Below, in pieces: positions 1-12,861 of a stretch of DNA of 64,000 nucleotides. The DNA comes from Mactromeris polynyma (lineage: Eukaryota > Mollusca > Bivalvia > Venerida > Mactridae): the NCBI GenBank assembly GCA_032209605.1, contig JASFXZ010000073.1, positions 620,001 through 684,000 on the forward strand, read 5' to 3'. Position 1 is the first letter of the stretch. The number at the start of each line of letters is the position of its first letter. Below the pieces are notes generated by a model. It was not told the DNA's origin, ran no database searches, and saw nothing but the letters and a program-made list of their open reading frames with translations. Made by a program: the position numbers and the translations under genes.

Positions 1-142
1 ACGTGAATGAAAATATTTGCCTGGAATTATCATATTTTAAAATAACGTGACGTTGGGAACTCATTGATGGCCAATGAGAGAAGTATATGTTTGTTGCGAT
101 AATTTACATTTCTTAAATACTTTGAAATTAATCTGCTTTCAG

Positions 143-3100
143 TATATTGGTATCATGACATTCATCTTGCTGGTCGACGTTGGTGTTGCAATTGCTGGGT
201 TTGCGCAGAAAGATTCGGTAAGGCGGAAACCTTGTACAGTAAAACCTCAGTTAAAGACCATCTCAATAATAAAACCACCTCAAAATTAAGAACACAATTT
301 TCAAGTCCATGTCTCCTATTAGGCTCTTTATTAAGACCACCTCAATAATACTTATATGAAAGTTTAAACACATTTCTCGTTATGAATCAGAATAAAATTT
401 GCTGTAGATTTTGCAAAAGCACTGCCTTATCCCGTTTTAACGTTCGGCGCTAGACAGTACTAATAACAATATACACAAGACTTCGTATAAATGTGTATGC
501 TTTGCATATACAGTATGTATTTAATGTTGAACATTTCAGGTCCTTGACCTAACGGAGAATCTCTGGAGTGAACTTAATGATGAAACCAAAGATCACATAC
601 AGAAAGAGGTAAACAAAATACAGATCTCATTGTAATATGGTGCCAGTCATATAAACTATCGTGAATGACACAACGGTGCTTAGACTACGCTACTTATATA
701 AAGTTCATATGATAACCCGGCAATAGTCTTGCGCCCACCTTTCCAGAATTATTTATCAATGTATTACATTTGTTTGACTGAAACAAGTATTGCGCGTCAT
801 ATCTTGTATGGTCTACTGTATTTAAAGCCACTATTTTGTGATAATAGTTCATAAAAGATGAAGAAATACGTGCACATGTACTCTGTAGCTATGCCAACAT
901 GTAGAGACATTGCAATCAACCTGAAGGCCCCGAGTTGGGAGACACATATTATGGCTGTTCAGCCTGTTGTTAAGAGGAATTATTTTGTTGCTGAAGGGAG
1001 ATTGTTACTAAAAAAGGGGCCGCTTTAGAGAGATGGCGCTCTCTTACTTCTGTTTTACAAAATGGCCATAATATAGATTTATTTTCTACTAATTTATTTT
1101 TACATTTTCAGTTGGGATGTTGTGGATATAATAGCACCACTGAAACCACACCTACACCCACTGGTTGTTTCAACGATCAGGGGACGCAATTCTCGGTAAA
1201 TTGTTGTAAATATAGATCCTTTGTAAATATATACCATATAGGTCTTGTCAGAGTCAAGTAGAAACTTGCCTGTAAATACATAGCTAACAATAAGTGGACC
1301 TTCAAATTAGGGAATTATGTTCATGCAATGAACGTTAACATCTTTTATGCAACACTATTATAAAATAACAACACGTCGAAGTATGAAATAAATATTCCTC
1401 ACAGTTAGGCCACCTAAAAACCGTCACATACGTCTATATATCTCTGTAGATAGTTGAATACACTCCAAACCCCGTCATGAACCCCGTCTGACTTAGGTTT
1501 CATATTTTCATTTTCTGTACGAAAAGTATTGAGAAAAAATGATGAAACATCAATTATGTATCATGTCAGATTCGTTTGTTTAACTACATTTTAAAATAAT
1601 GTAGATTTAAAAACAACTTTTAACTGAGAAGAAATGGCTTTTTTAATTCACAGTTGCAAGAAATCATCCTACATTTAGGTTCAACCCCGCACATATCTGT
1701 GACAAAATGTCAATGTTTGTGATCCAGCTTTTTATATTTCTTATGCTGATATTGCCAAGTGTTCAAGTATGCAAAAGAAATTTCGTTTTTGCTTGATACA
1801 AATGTGTATTAAGTAAGTGTATTTACGACTTGTAGTATCGATAAGGGCTTGTTGAACGATATACAAAAATGTATAGTGCTTATGATGTTTTCTACACAAC
1901 AAGACCAGTAAAGATCTAAAAAGGTTTATTTACCGCATACAACTTCATTAACTGTCTTCATAAATTACTTTATATATACTTCTATGTTACGTGAATTGTT
2001 TGCTCTGACACATATATGATTCAACATCACTGATAACAAAATGCGTTCGCAATAAATTTACCTTGTTTTCCATCTGTTTAAAAGGTTCACAATTGGCTTT
2101 GATTGATAGACGATTCTTTTATTAAAAATCATAAATATTGAAATCATTTATCTTTTTCCAAAATAATTTGAGAGACGACTGCGTTCATTCAATGATGACT
2201 ATATAAGATCGTTTGGCAAAGAAACAGAATTACTCAGTCGATAAAACACGCATTGTGCACGGTGTGTTTTATAAACGTTGATTTAAACCATGAATATGAT
2301 TCTAATCAAATTTTCAAGACTGGGTCCATCTTAATTTTGAAAAACAAATAAGGCCTACAAGTTCTCTAGTTTTGGAACCATAATGCATTGTAATAGGTCA
2401 CTCGGAACATTCTGTTTCCTCTTCTTAAATCAACAAATAAAATGATGTTGCTTTCCTAACTTTGAGGAATACATATTGCCTGGTATATAAGTGGTGCTCC
2501 AAACTTATTGCGACTGTTGAAGAGGTACATTTTGCTTATTGCCAAATAAATCATAACGAAATGGCAACACTTCAGAATGAATTACTTATACATACAGTTA
2601 TATCTTAAAAATGTCAAATGGTGGTAAATCACTGCTTAAGTTACAAAATCTGACTCATGTAGTGTATCAAATAGGAAGAATATTTATTTGGTCTTACTTT
2701 ACAAATATTACATAAATTTGGACTAAATGTCCATAAATTATAAAAAGGCGTCCGAGGTTGTATTCCTTCGACGTTTTTTTTCGGATTATCATTTCTATTT
2801 ATTCTAACGCAATAATATTTTGTGATATTGAAAACGTGTAGATTTCTATGAACATTGGTACCAATCCGTGCGTCACCGTAGCATGACTTATCAAAACGAA
2901 GAAAAATCTCTTCCGCATCTTCTCTGGTATGTCACACTATTCACCGACTCCGCTAAATGCATTCAAACAAATTTATATTTATAAAGATATATTCATGAAG
3001 GCGAGTATGTCTCTTCAATGAACGTGCGTATTGAATTCTGAATTGACATCAGATTTCTTTGCTGCATCTTACATCATGTGACTATATGATCGCTTACCAG

Positions 3101-3815
3101 GAATCGCACGGTTCCTAGACATACTAATATTCTGTCAGCACCCTGAAGGAGGGAAATGGGTATTACGCATATTTCAATCTAGCTTTATTCTCTCACAGAC
3201 ACCCTGTAAAACAGCTATGGAAACATGGATAAAAGACAAGATACCCATATGGGCTTCCATCGTCGGTGCTATAGGATTAATCCAGGTACTGTCACACACT
3301 GTTAACAGTTGTATCATCCACTTTAATTTACTGCCCTACATCATTTCTGTTTCTTTCTATTGCAACAATTAACAATTCTCCTGACTGACCATGGCTTCGT
3401 CAGTACTCTTCAGTCTTTATATTTGTATATTTGTATTTTTGTTTTTAAATGACCAAATAAAAGTAATTCTGATTTTACCAATGTCACACCAACCGGTTGA
3501 TGTCTTTGTAAATCATTTGGTTGTAAAACCGATTCGTTCTATCTACCGTGCTATGCGCTGATGTTGTTTCTCTACAGCTGACTTCGCTCTGTTTGAAATT
3601 CTTGTTGCATATACACGTAATTTATGCAAAACGAATATATTGCAGCCCTCAGTTCTGTAGCCACCGAGAGCAACGAAGTACTGCAGAGTATTACCTATAC
3701 TTTTTCAGACATTGAACTCACTGACGGAAACATTTGTTTTCAGATTTTAGCCACCATATCATCTTGTTCGACATTGAGAGCAATTGAAGATGCTATGCGA
3801 GTTGGAATTGAATAA
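143..3815 (+). CDS. Tetraspanin, 3' part (last five exons; 5' end outside window)
   Basis: Exons 143-217, 540-608, 1112-1195, 3199-3285 and 3744-3815 (stop TAA) have AG acceptors and GT donors, are all phase 0, and join to 128 residues. The first encodes the end of transmembrane helix 3 (LLVDVGVAIAGFA). The second and third encode the large extracellular loop, with the tetraspanin hallmark CCG (LGCCGYN) followed by a Cys in TPTGCF. The fourth carries the last loop Cys (TPCK) and enters helix 4, which ends in the last exon with a short tail (RAIEDAMRVGIE). Tetraspanins organise membrane microdomains and partner receptors. Helices 1-2 and the start codon lie upstream of base 1. The loop is on the short side, so an unseen extra exon in the 2-kb intron 1196-3198 is possible. 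Family assignment is firm; orthology is unknown. Confidence 0.82.
237..350 (+). mobile_element. Partial Tigger/pogo-like MITE
   Basis: The sequence begins with CAGTAAAACCTCAGTTAAAG directly after a TA, and two later stretches read like ACCACCTCAATAAT. This is the usual terminal pattern of Tc1/mariner-class (Tigger/pogo) non-autonomous elements. I see no matching inverted right end, so the copy is truncated. It lies in a tetraspanin intron. Confidence 0.4.
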
Positions 3816-6800
3816 GATGTCGTGAAATTCTGGACTTTTATGAATGTTAAGGTTTTAGGCAAGAGTTCAAATCTATTTAGTGTAACGTATATCATAACAT
3901 CCCAGAGCGTCACATACCCGGAACGTAATTGTTTCGCTTCGTTTTTTTATTGCTTCAACAAAGATTTTTTTGGCAACATCAGACAGTTTTATTGCGTTTT
4001 GAATTTATAATTCGAAATTTTACTCCATATTTTGATGGCAACATTTTTTTATAAATATTATTTGTTAACCAATTGAATCATATATTATGGTTTTATTTTT
4101 AAAAACATTTTTTTGTTAACTGTTGTACATTGCCTATTTTGATTGTATATTTAGAATTTAGTTCGGCATCAGTAGTTGTATTATACATTATCTTCCAAAC
4201 TATCCAGCATTTAATCAGCTAATCATATTTGTGTCGGTAAGAAATTAAGTGTTGTCGTAATCGTATTTTTAAACCCATACAATTGATGGACATTAATATA
4301 CTTACTTTTTGAACACCCCATATACTTGTCACTATTTTTCGTCACTAAAACTATACCTTAGTGGTAGTCGCTTGATTTAATTAAATGCTATCAAATGCTT
4401 TCAGAAATATCTTGGAATTATAAATTAACCATTTTTTATGTTTTCCACATTTGAAATGAAATCAAGAACACGTATATACTATGTCAAACCATATTTTGTC
4501 TCGATGGTAAAACTAAGGAAACCCAATCACAAATGTGTTGAATTTAACGACAGAGTTTTGAAAGTCAGTATATTTTACATACATTGTTTTCCAGCAACAG
4601 ACATATTATATCAGAATATCTGACATCAACTCAAGATATGACAAAGTCAACCAATTCTGAGAGAAGTTGTGTTTGTAATTTGTTAAAAGACATATATCTA
4701 AGGGAATCTTGGTTTAAAGTCTGTTTATACATAGAGTGGTTTCTCAACTTCCCATGTTGTACTTACTGTAAATAATACTTTGTAGATGACATTTTTTATT
4801 TAGTTTCCAAATACAGTGACACCTGTACATTGAGCCCTCTGCTGGCTCTGAAGGCAGTAGATCTTAGTTGTTAGTTGTTTAGTGAAGTTTTATTGTACAT
4901 ATTGATGCATTCCGTCCATATATTTGAGTCTGTGATGTTTCATTGCTTGTGTGATACATTGTTTCCAATACGTAAGGCCATATGCATGTTCTGGTTGTGA
5001 CGTCATTTACTTCTACCGTTTCCTTTCTTTGTGATTGATAATTTGTGCCAATTTAGTAATATTTTACTGTTTTTTCCTGTTAAAATAATCAGAGAATTCG
5101 TGTATATTTCAAACAAATAAACTAATTTATCAAATAAATATCTCACACTTGTGGTATATTTTATCCCATTTAAACACAAACAATTTCACGGAATCTAGTA
5201 GCTGCAGTGTCGACAAGTCTGTGAGTACATAATACGCTAAGCGTAAGTCAATTAAAGGGAGATAACTAGATAACAACAAAACTTACGATAGCGCTGGGTA
5301 ATTCTTCCATATTAGTTGTATTTACGATGCAGTTCACTGGTAAACTGACATACCTGTATTCATCGTGACATAAATGGATACAAAAGATTTCGAGTAAATA
5401 AGTCGCACTCGTTTGAAACTTTGTTTTTAAATTCATATTGGAAAAGAATGTGTGATCATCGCTGACAGAGTATGAAAAGGAAGAATGTAAATGTGACTGT
5501 AATTTGTTCTTTACTTTGATTTATATACATAACAGCTATTTTAGCCTCATTCAAATTCTCATACTTAAAACTGTGGTCAGAACCCGGGATTATATGCATT
5601 AGCTTCCACTCAATACGTCATTCATTTCACACCCAATATGACACTAGGAAAGTAATTCCGCGGTAGAAAATGTATAGTCTCTACACTATTAATAAGGATT
5701 TCCTATGATTTGACATACGTTTTGTCTTCAACTAACCAAGTTTCGAACATGTCCAACAATTTGCTGATGCAAACATTCTGAGCAGGTTTCATAAGTATTG
5801 TGCCGAGTTTGTGAATTTTGTATAGTGTCCACAAATCAACTGTGGACGTACGACGGACCAAAGTTCAATGAACGCACTTCGAGCTCAGGTGAGCTAAAAT
5901 TGGCTACACCTAATTATACAAGATAAGTACGTACGTAAGAATATGTTGAATACATGTATTAAATACACAATTCCGTGAAGCATTTCATCGCGTAAGAAAT
6001 AACATGCAATTTACTGAGTTCATGTATACTGCTGTTGTGTACTGTCAATAAATGAGTTTAATCTCAACTGTCATTCAACACCTATGCGGTGACCGCGAAA
6101 ACAAGTGGCCGCAAAATGTGACCGCTTGGCCGCAGCATAGGGGTGTGCACGCATGACTACTCTTCAGACGCGGACTTCGATGCAGTCACATACAGTATAG
6201 GAACCGAAGTGAAAGCACCACGTTCGGCTACTTGATGAGCATTCCAGTATCTCTATTTGCAAGACTTAATATCATATTGTTGGTGAGTCCTTTATATAGG
6301 TCCCCTTTTATTGTATTGTATTGCTTAACTCCCAGTCCAGAAGTGATTCAGACAATGGCAGATATGTGTCAGTACATTTGGGAAGCAGACACCGGCATGT
6401 TTGTCTTTCAATGTATCTGAGAATGAGATCACCACCATGTTGTAAGGGAGTGTGCTCTTGGCACTGATCTTAATGTTTGAGTCCTTCCAAGATGAGAAAG
6501 TTAGAGCCTTGAGCAGACTGGCACAGGAAGACGTTGAGCTCCTGCCAGCAATGGGCTTCGATAGCCAGTCACCTTGACAGGCTACTGAGCGATCTAAAGT
6601 TTGCAACCAGGCATACAGTTTGTATTTTTCTCATTTTAAATAGTCTGTGTTCTACTGGTATAAATTAACATAAACTTGTTGAAACTGGAAGGAGAAATAC
6701 AGCAAAAGCAAATCGACGAGGTTTTTGTCTTCTGAGGAGAACTTCGCCCATTATTGACGAACGTAGGTGTCGTATTGAAGATGAATTATCATGCTTAGAA

Positions 6801-6885
6801 GTTGGTGCATTTCATGGATATATTTTGATGTTTGAAGTGCGACTTCAGCCGCAGAACGAGGTTCTATGTGAAAAGCGTTATACTT
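3816..6885. other. Intergenic; tetraspanin 3' UTR candidate, then no recognised gene
   Basis: AT-rich sequence follows the tetraspanin stop; AATAAA-type signals near 5115 and 5135 could end its 3' UTR. At 6070-6150 an imperfect inverted repeat (CTATGCGG / CCGCAGCATAG) occurs. At 6325-6606 both strands are open for about 60-90 codons and the base composition looks coding-like, but I recognise no family and the plus-strand frame is interrupted. Confidence 0.5.
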
Positions 6886-6892
6886 AGTTGTA

Positions 6893-6936
6893 GATACTGT
6901 AGAAGGGATATATAAAGGGAGAGAACTAGTGACACT
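6893..6936. mobile_element. Right-end fragment of a TTGTCACGAGTTCTCTCCC MITE
   Basis: GAAGGGATATATAAAGGGAGAGAACTAGTGACACT matches in parts the right terminus of fuller copies at 9986-10098 and 25641-25754 (AAGGGAGAGAACTCGTGACA). Only this half is present. Confidence 0.5.
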
Positions 6937-7509
6937 ATGTTATCACAATCGGTCCAAGCATTGCAGAATTCAGTCCCTTTTGACCTATACAAACTCTGTA
7001 TACACTGGCATTAATTGTGCTACAATCAGTTTTGTGGTCGGTGTTCTTCATCTTCATTTTATAAAAATACGTCTTCCCGTAAAATCTTCTGATTTAGTAT
7101 TTATGATGATTCTGCCGTGCTTTATTCTTTATATACGCTAATAAATTCCACCACAGTGAATATATTTTAACATGCGAGCAAGTAACTTTGCATAAATAAT
7201 AAACACAAATTCTTATTTTTTACTTTCTTATGTAAACAATCATAATTATAATATTATATCAAATATGCACCATTTTGATAATCATTATACTCATTATATT
7301 CTGTAGTTGACTCAAATACTGAATGTTATATAAATAATATAGTAATTAACACAAGAACGTACAGTTATCATTTGAGACATTATTATTATATGTATATAAA
7401 ATATAATCAATTAAATAAAGTTGTACAAAAATAAACGAACTACAACCATTTGCTTGAAACAAATGAAAATTGCTGGTTGTGTAAACATAAGAAGAACATT
7501 ATCTAAATG

Positions 7510-10500
7510 CTACAATTTATCTACATGTACATTGTAAGGTAAATCTTTACCTTGGTAACCAGCTTTTGAATAAAAATACGACGTTAGTACGATAATTATT
7601 GATACAAATAGTATTACACAACTATATAAGAATATAATAAATGATAATGAACAAAAAACAACAAAACTATCACAGTATTTTGGTTCAGTTCGATCTGTGG
7701 TTTCAGCGTGAACAAAAACACCAATTGTCCATACAGTCCCTGAAATAGAAGATGATCATTTGATGTTATATGACGAAATGTTCATTATATCAAACAGAGA
7801 TGATACCAGATATTAATTTAGCAATTTAAACATAATACAGCCGGACCTCGATTATATGACAACCTTCTATCCGAATACTTGGTATCATCCGAATTATATA
7901 TCAGCTCCCAATGTACGTCAAATTTGAATGGGCTATTCGAAACCATGTATTAAAGTTTAAGGTCAACTTCTTTATTTTACATTGATAACGAAACAAGATA
8001 TTACATTTTATATAAATCACTTGATTCACTTCCAACGATTGATTGCTGGGTTTTCAACCGGTACTGGGGTCTTATTCATGGACTGTGAAGATCGTGGAAG
8101 GGGTTCGTCCTTTGAAGTGTTCGAACCCACGACATTCGTAGGACTCGTGTGACTTAATGTTTTATTATTTGCATATTATGAGTAACTGACTAGATACTGG
8201 AATGTGTTATTACTGTAGAATCATCCCAATATCTTAAATAGCACCATCCCAATATGAGCACTGCTATGTGATTTACAACCTCTTCTGTAAGTGACGTCAT
8301 TTCAAGAAAACGCAACAAGTGATGTCACTATTTGCAAGCAGGAAACAATAGTTACTCTATATGGTCACTTCGTTTTCATATTGCCATATGGGCAAATACT
8401 GCTTACTGTCAGCACATGGTGACGTCACATGTGACGTTTTCTGGAAATATCGTCACTTAAAGAGGAGATTGAGAATCGTACAGCGGCGCTCATCTCTTAA
8501 ATAGCAGCATCATCCATAGAAACATATAGGACACTATTGCATTGCTAACTTTGTTAGAGCAGAAACATGAATTTTCAAATTATTGTAACTCAGCCTTTGA
8601 GAAGAATATTTCAAGCGAACGAACCTGTCATGGTCCATAAAACAAGGAACAGAGATAAAATATCAGTGCACGTGTCTAAACAGTGTCTTTCATTTTCTTC
8701 CTTTGTTCTTCGAAAGCAAGTACTGACAATTCCAATACCAGACTTTAGAATTATTGCAAGTCCCTCAAACACAAGAAATAGTGGTAATTCTTCTTCGTAA
8801 GGACAGTCGTGAAACCGCATTGCCCCTGAAAACATATTCAATAATCAAATGAAATAGGTATAATCTAATTAGTACGCAATGTTGATGCACACTAAACTTA
8901 TATGAATGTGTTGTTTTCCCGCCCGGGGCATTTTCAAGTCGTTATCTATTCAATTAATGACACACCTTGTCACTGCATGCTTGGGCCCGAGGTGAAATGA
9001 CTGTTTCATTTCAATTAAATATTTTATAGATAAAAGCTTACAGTAAATATGTATTGAGCGTGAACATGATGGTGCGTGTAAGTTCGTCTTTTCTCCTAGC
9101 AACCAACAATGAAGCAGTCATGTACCGGTAATTGCAAGTTTTCAAAAGAAAGAGAAATTGAAAAAATAATAGTTTAGGTCATTTTTACTCACCAACGATA
9201 AATATAAACAAGGCTACGACTGTAAATAAGGCTCTGAAGATGAGCACGAATGCTGAAATACAACAATACATGTACATACTCATATAAAGTTGATATGAAC
9301 TACCAAATCTAACTTGTTACCACAAACATAAAACGTTCAACAATTTAAAGCAAAACAATAATAATGAAAACATGGAAGATGGCAATATAATTAGATTATA
9401 TTGGTACAGTTTAATTTTCAAAGACAAGCTAAATAAATCATATCAGGGTAATAATAATTGTATCAAACAAACTGATTGATTATTATTGATATCAAACGAA
9501 ACTTGTATGATAATAATTATCATCAGTCCAGTAAAAGTCACCAAGGCTACAATTCTCGAGTGTAGAGTTTGTATGATACTTACATGAATTTCTGCATACA
9601 ATATTGACATGTTTGAGGTATCCATATAGATCGTCTTCATGTGAGGCTGCTGTTTGTATCGCCAATGTTATAGAGGTTTCGTGTCGTTTAGGGAATGCTG
9701 AAACACAATAAATTACGGGTAATAAGTGGCCATTTTATAACATCAATAATCTGATCAAAATATGCAATCAGTGATTATACCGTCAACTCTCGTTATAACG
9801 ACCATGTTTGTTCCCTGGATTTATGTCATGGTATTGAATATGTTGTTATATTGATTGTCGTCAATGACTGAATGTACAGATTCGTTTCCACCAGATTTGT
9901 GTCATTTAACAAATACTCTGTTGTACTGAATGTCAGCGTAACGAGAATTGACTGTACACTGTAGGCAGAGTTTAGACCACAGGATATTGTCACGAGTTCT
10001 TTCCCTTGATTCCATCTAGAGTTATCTATACAGATGCTACAGAAGAGATAAAGGGAGAGAATTCTAGATAGGTTAAATGGAAAGAACTTCATGACAATCT
10101 CATGTGGTGTAATAGACACTGACTGAATGTCATATCTTACTTCAAACACTTGTTGTGCACTAACGTTCGGCTTCAAAGTGACAACTATGCTCTGGGCTAT
10201 TGAAGCGTAAAATGTATGACTTGCCGTCGACAGAAGTGTATAGTTAAGCACATGAACAAAACACCAGAGTTTGTGCATACATGTACCGCGTCTTGTAAGT
10301 GACATTCTCAAAATTTTGCTTGAATAAACATATCATATTAACGTTCTTTAAAGGTAGATAGTCTATATCAAAATATGCTACGTAATGATATTGAGAAAAT
10401 GGCACGTTAATGCCTTCACACAGGCATACTCTAAAACACTGCATCGTAACTTTTCTTTAACATTTTTCTGGAACAGTAAAACACGAGTCGGATACAGGTA

Positions 10501-12861
10501 TTTCCTATGCTGGCGGTAACCCTGCACTAAGGTCAGGATAGAAAATAGCGGTATCGGACGCTTGAATATGTGGTTGTAGTAAACATGTAAGAAAGGTGAC
10601 AATGCAGTGTTGTAGAGAACATCTGTATGCAATGAATTACCACCCATTGTCTTATATTTATCACTAAGGATATTGTGTTTAAAATAAGACTATGTACCTT
10701 TAAAGTCAGTAGGTTGAATAAGATATCGCCCAACCCGGATTTAGAGGACAATACACAAGTAATCTAGAGCTTTACACCGGGAATTACCATCTCTGAGTGA
10801 CTAATCTGTATCCTTGATATAATTCTATATGTATGACTTTCATTACATCGAAAGTGTATTGAAAGTGTATTGATATGATCAGAATGGGACGATTGACCAG
10901 GGCAAATATTGAAATAAGTTCAAATAACCGTCATTCATTGCCTGCAGTGATGTGGCCAAATATTTCAGTATTAGGGATAAATCTTCAGTTTAAATCATGA
11001 CACAAGACAAGGCATCAACGAATTGGTCATATGAAATGATTTATAAAATAAAGCCGGAACAGTTTAGTTTATGCTATACACGCACATATTTGCTCACATA
11101 AAAACAACGCAAAATATTCAGAAGGTATGAATGATTTCCCCATCTACAATATTGACCTCCCTTGTTCTTGATCATCACCCATTTTGACAAGCAAAACTCA
11201 TGAGCATAGATAGAAGTAATTCCCAAATATGTGAGTAAATACCAAGAGAATTTGCATGTGACAACCACTTTTTCTTCAACATTCTGAGCCAATTGCAGAC
11301 ATGAGCCTAATGAATAAGATATTTGTTATTTCTGATAAGTTTACCATCGTTTACATAATATCCCCTATAAACTATCTGGAAATTTGCCCTTCAATGTGGC
11401 CGACTATTCAGAACTAGGGAGGTAAATATTGTTAATGTGGGAAATGTCCATACCAAATCACTAATCACATTTTGTCCCTACTGAACGGTATCACACATGG
11501 CGACATATTAACCGTGATTCAAACTGGAAATAGTTTTGCTGCTGTGGATTTCTTAACCCATCTTTCTAAACACATACAGTAGGACCTCGTTCATACGAAT
11601 TCATCAGGTCCGAAATTTTATTTCGAATAATACATGGTCTCGAATAGCCCATTTCAATTCTACGTGCATAAGAAGATACATCGGGACCTGATATTTATTT
11701 AGGATGGTACCGAGTTTTCGGATAGAAGGTTGTCGAATAAACGAGATCCGACTGTATATGAAAATAACGGATCTGATATGTGTTTCTTGCGACATTTAAT
11801 GTTGTAATATTACGTTGCTAAGTAACACAAATCATCAAGTAGAGTTTAACGACATAACATGTTTGCTGGTTTGTAAATAAATGTTCATGCTCTACTTGAA
11901 ATTGTAAATATTGAGAGTTCTTGTGACGATCTTGATTTTATCATTCGTTTGAAGTTTATACCGGATTATGTCAACGTTATGTTCATTATGTTGAAAATCA
12001 AATATGTGACTCATACAGTAGATTTTATATATTCTTTGGTTACACCGTGATAATCTCCATAAATCGTGTGGTTGTGGCTGGTTGTGGGTGTATGTGCATA
12101 CAGGACGTGCAATCTGACATTATGAAAAGTACTCGCTGTTGTTAATTGAAGATATGTACCCAAAGTAAATACCATAGGTCACAGAGCGCCTTACGCTAAC
12201 TTATATTGTTCACCAAAAATAAGTATTGACCATTAATAATAACTAATATATTTTTACTAGCTGATATACTTCAATAGAATCTGCAACTTGTGCTATCAAG
12301 ATGCACCTTTTGGCGTCTGGATTTTATTTATGCAGCCTCTGTTTCATTATATCAGACAGTTAATGGTATGATGTTTTCAGAAAAATGAAACCCTTCTGTC
12401 TAAAACAATCGAGTCTGGTGTTGAATAATATGTATATAATGATGATAATGATGCTTGTTTGTTAATGTTAATTACACATAAGAGGTCATACTGTAATTAG
12501 TCACAATTGGACGATTACTGTTTTACAAAGTAATAAGTTTAATTAAAGACCATGGCATTACTTAAGATGATATATAAAAGAGCATGAAGTATCAGGTTGA
12601 TAGACAAGTCAAAACAAGAAACACCTCTTTCAACATCATGAGTATAATTCGGTGAATATACTTCATGCGCCAGTTCTCTATAGCTGCATTAATTGGTATG
12701 TGCACTGGCATACAGATTAAGATCAAATTATGTGGTTTGAGTATATTACCGGTATCTTCAAAGTCATCTTCAGCACATTCACTATCGGAATCAGACTCAG
12801 TCAAAATAACCACATTGCTAAAGACTAAAGCACGTGAGCTGTCCCCATATTTTACGTCCAT
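7510..12861 (-). CDS. TMEM272-like four-helix membrane protein, complete, five exons
   Basis: Minus-strand exons 12861-12750, 9697-9584, 9252-9193, 8825-8625 and 7739-7510 (stop TAG) all have GT-AG borders and split codons at phase 1; the join is 238 residues without a stop. The cytoplasmic N-terminus is acidic (TESDSDSECAEDDFED). Helix 1 is FTVVALFIFIVG. A conserved-looking segment follows with DCPYEEELPLFLVFEG and a second helix, then LFLVLWTMTGTVW (helix 3), an extracellular YC motif (EPKYCDSF), and helix 4. The order G-x4-DCP, LP-x-FLV-x2-G, LFLxxW-x3-G-x-VW and YC is what I know of TMEM272-like proteins, numerous in bivalves and of unknown function. The ATG is chosen because it opens the only phase-compatible upstream exon. 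The first exon is the least certain, as it lies 3 kb from the next and has no motif. Confidence 0.75.
7838..7955. mobile_element. Truncated copy of the 11577-11754 MITE
   Basis: CAGCCGGACCTCGATTATAT follows a TA. The next 100 bases (ACAACCTTCTATCCGAA, later GGGCTATTCGAAACCATGTA) match the reverse complement of the element at 11577-11754. The other end is missing. It lies in intron 4 of the TMEM272-like gene. Confidence 0.6.
9780..9954. mobile_element. TA-flanked MITE, about 175 bp
   Basis: The left end CCGTCAACTCTCGTTATAAC and the inverted right end (reverse complement CAGTCAATTCTCGTTACG) match imperfectly, and both outer borders are TA, as expected for Tc1/mariner-class insertion. It lies in intron 1 of the TMEM272-like gene. 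Confidence 0.6.
9986..10098. mobile_element. MITE with ATTGTCACGAGTTCT termini
   Basis: The left terminus ATTGTCACGAGTTCTTTCCC and the reverse complement of the right terminus (ATTGTCATGAAGTTCTTTCC) agree. The length, 113 bp, matches the 114-bp copy at 25641-25754. The superfamily is not clear because no reliable target duplication was found. The 161-codon open frame across it (9826-10311, -) spans two MITEs and is not a gene. Confidence 0.6.
11577..11754. mobile_element. TA-flanked MITE, 178 bp, intact ends
   Basis: The ends CAGTAGGACCTCGTTCATAC and, inverted, CAGTCGGATCTCGTTTATTC form a terminal inverted repeat of about 20 bp with few mismatches. TA dinucleotides flank both ends. This is a Tc1/mariner-type non-autonomous element with no coding capacity, in intron 1 of the TMEM272-like gene. 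Confidence 0.7.

Noticed and set aside
6325..6606. Possible gene on either strand
   Set aside because: Both strands are open but the plus reading is interrupted and the minus product shows no motif. Kept only as a note in the intergenic entry.
9826..10311. 161-codon open frame on the minus strand
   Set aside because: It runs across two MITEs with inverted ends inside an intron of the TMEM272-like gene. Composition is not protein-like.
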